The position numbers and the translations under genes are program-made. This document shows, piece by piece, positions 6,482 through 6,791 of a stretch of DNA of 6,791 bases (position 1 is the first letter of the stretch; every line of letters begins with the position of its first letter). Location of the stretch: assembly GCA_002427055.1 (NCBI GenBank), contig DIPA01000052.1:1-6791 (forward strand). Reading direction: 5' to 3'. This DNA comes from Firmicutes bacterium UBA5500 (lineage in GTDB: Bacteria; Bacillota; UBA994; UBA5500). The notes under the pieces are model-generated. The model saw only the letters and a program-made list of their open reading frames with translations. It was not told the DNA's origin and ran no database searches.

Positions 6482-6638
6482 AGGTGTCATATGTAGAAAG
6501 GGCGTAGGGTGCTCTGAGCTTGCTCAGAGCTAATAGGGAATCAGGTGCAAAACCTGAGCGGTGCCGCCACTGTAACCGATGAGCAATTCGAGCTGCTTAT
6601 CGGTAGCCAGGAGACCTGCCTTGCGCTAGCCAGACACT
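6482..6638 (+). ncRNA. Cobalamin (adenosylcobalamin) riboswitch aptamer
   Basis: The conserved core is present in order. A peripheral hairpin, GCTCTGAGC/GCTCAGAGC (6511-6530), is followed by TAATAGGGAA (6531-6540). P5 is TCAGGT/ACCTGA (6541-6557) with loop GCAAA. The core GCCGCCACTGTAA comes next, at 6563-6575. A 10-bp stem runs from CCGATGAGCA (6576-6585) to TGCTTATCGG (6594-6603). The B12 box AGCCAGGAGACCTGCC is at 6605-6620. The outer stem P1 is probably GTGTC (6484-6488) with GACAC (6633-6637), which sets the borders. Such aptamers bind coenzyme B12 and shut off B12 biosynthesis, B12 transport or B12-independent isozymes. It is followed by an intrinsic terminator, so control is by transcription termination. 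The target gene is beyond the window, so its identity is unknown. Confidence 0.97.
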
Positions 6639-6689
6639 GACCTTCGGATCAAAGGGAGGTGGGCCATAGCTATACCCACAATGAAACTT

Positions 6690-6748
6690 GTGGTTAGTGC
6701 CCCGCTTTTGCCAAGGCGGGGCTTTTTGGTGAGCTTATCACTAACCAC
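6690..6748 (+). repeat. 10-bp inverted repeat framing the riboswitch terminator
   Basis: GTGGTTAGTG at 6690-6699 is the exact reverse complement of CACTAACCAC at 6739-6748. The arms enclose the whole terminator hairpin and its T-run, so they can only pair in read-through RNA. The left arm also overlaps a smaller hairpin, CCACAA/TTGTGG (6676-6693). The pairing is plain in the sequence; its function is unknown. Confidence 0.6.
6699..6727 (+). terminator. Expression-platform terminator (P13) of the cobalamin riboswitch
   Basis: The 7-bp stem GCCCCGC (6699-6705) with GCGGGGC (6716-6722) is extendable by three weaker pairs and is followed by TTTTT (6723-6727). Its loop region TTTTGC (6706-6711) is an exact complement of GCAAAA at 6547-6552, which covers aptamer loop L5 and the first closing A of P5. 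It is placed about 60 nt after the aptamer with no gene between, as expected for a B12-responsive off switch. Confidence 0.88.
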
Positions 6749-6791
6749 CATGCCTAGACTTAGGATAAAGAGTCCAGCGGTATGATGTCAA

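Noticed and set aside
6681..6785. 34-codon open frame starting MKLVVSAPLL after the riboswitch, with a purine-rich ribosome-binding-like segment at 6654-6661
   Set aside because: The frame runs straight through the terminator hairpin and T-run, the spacing from the purine-rich segment to ATG is about 19 nt, and the product resembles no family I know. The purine-rich segment is better explained as an RNA pairing partner.

Overview
The window looks like a chromosomal housekeeping segment from a low-to-mid GC Gram-positive bacterium, probably a clostridial or peptococcal type of Bacillota. Three things point there: the rapZ-yvcK pair preceded by two PHP-domain genes, the AAAGGAGG-type ribosome binding sites, and a cobalamin riboswitch followed by an intrinsic terminator. 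I see no transposase, phage gene, CRISPR array, tRNA or rRNA.

Layout. (1) 1-869, plus strand: the 3' part of an M42-family metallo-aminopeptidase whose 5' end lies outside the window. (2) 885-915: a hairpin usable as a terminator on both strands, between convergent genes. (3) 1000-5298, minus strand: a tightly packed set read in the order mug (G:U/T mismatch DNA glycosylase, broken by a frameshift), a YcdX-type PHP phosphatase, a second PHP protein, rapZ and yvcK. The junctions are 18 nt, a TGATG overlap, 6 nt and a TAATG overlap, so this is almost certainly one operon ending at the 885-915 terminator. whiA, which usually follows yvcK in Gram-positives, is not present here. (4) 5299-5429: a divergent intergenic region with a possible minus-strand promoter. 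(5) 5430-6362, plus strand: a DUF1177-family protein with a strong ribosome binding site and its own terminator. (6) 6363-6791: no protein gene, but a complete cobalamin riboswitch and a Rho-independent terminator as expression platform. The controlled gene must start beyond the window.

How the parts work together: RapZ (nucleotide-binding regulator) and YvcK (UDP-sugar-binding protein linked to central carbon and cell-wall metabolism) form the core of the minus-strand operon, and the PHP proteins are probable metal-dependent phosphoesterases. The plus-strand genes look unrelated to that operon.

The most interesting observations are: a motif-by-motif resemblance of the uncharacterised DUF1177 protein to the M42 peptidase in the same window, with the first metal-binding motif apparently lost; a perfect complementarity between riboswitch loop L5 and the loop of the downstream terminator, with a set of mutually exclusive pairings that suggests a full switching mechanism; and the frameshifted mug gene.
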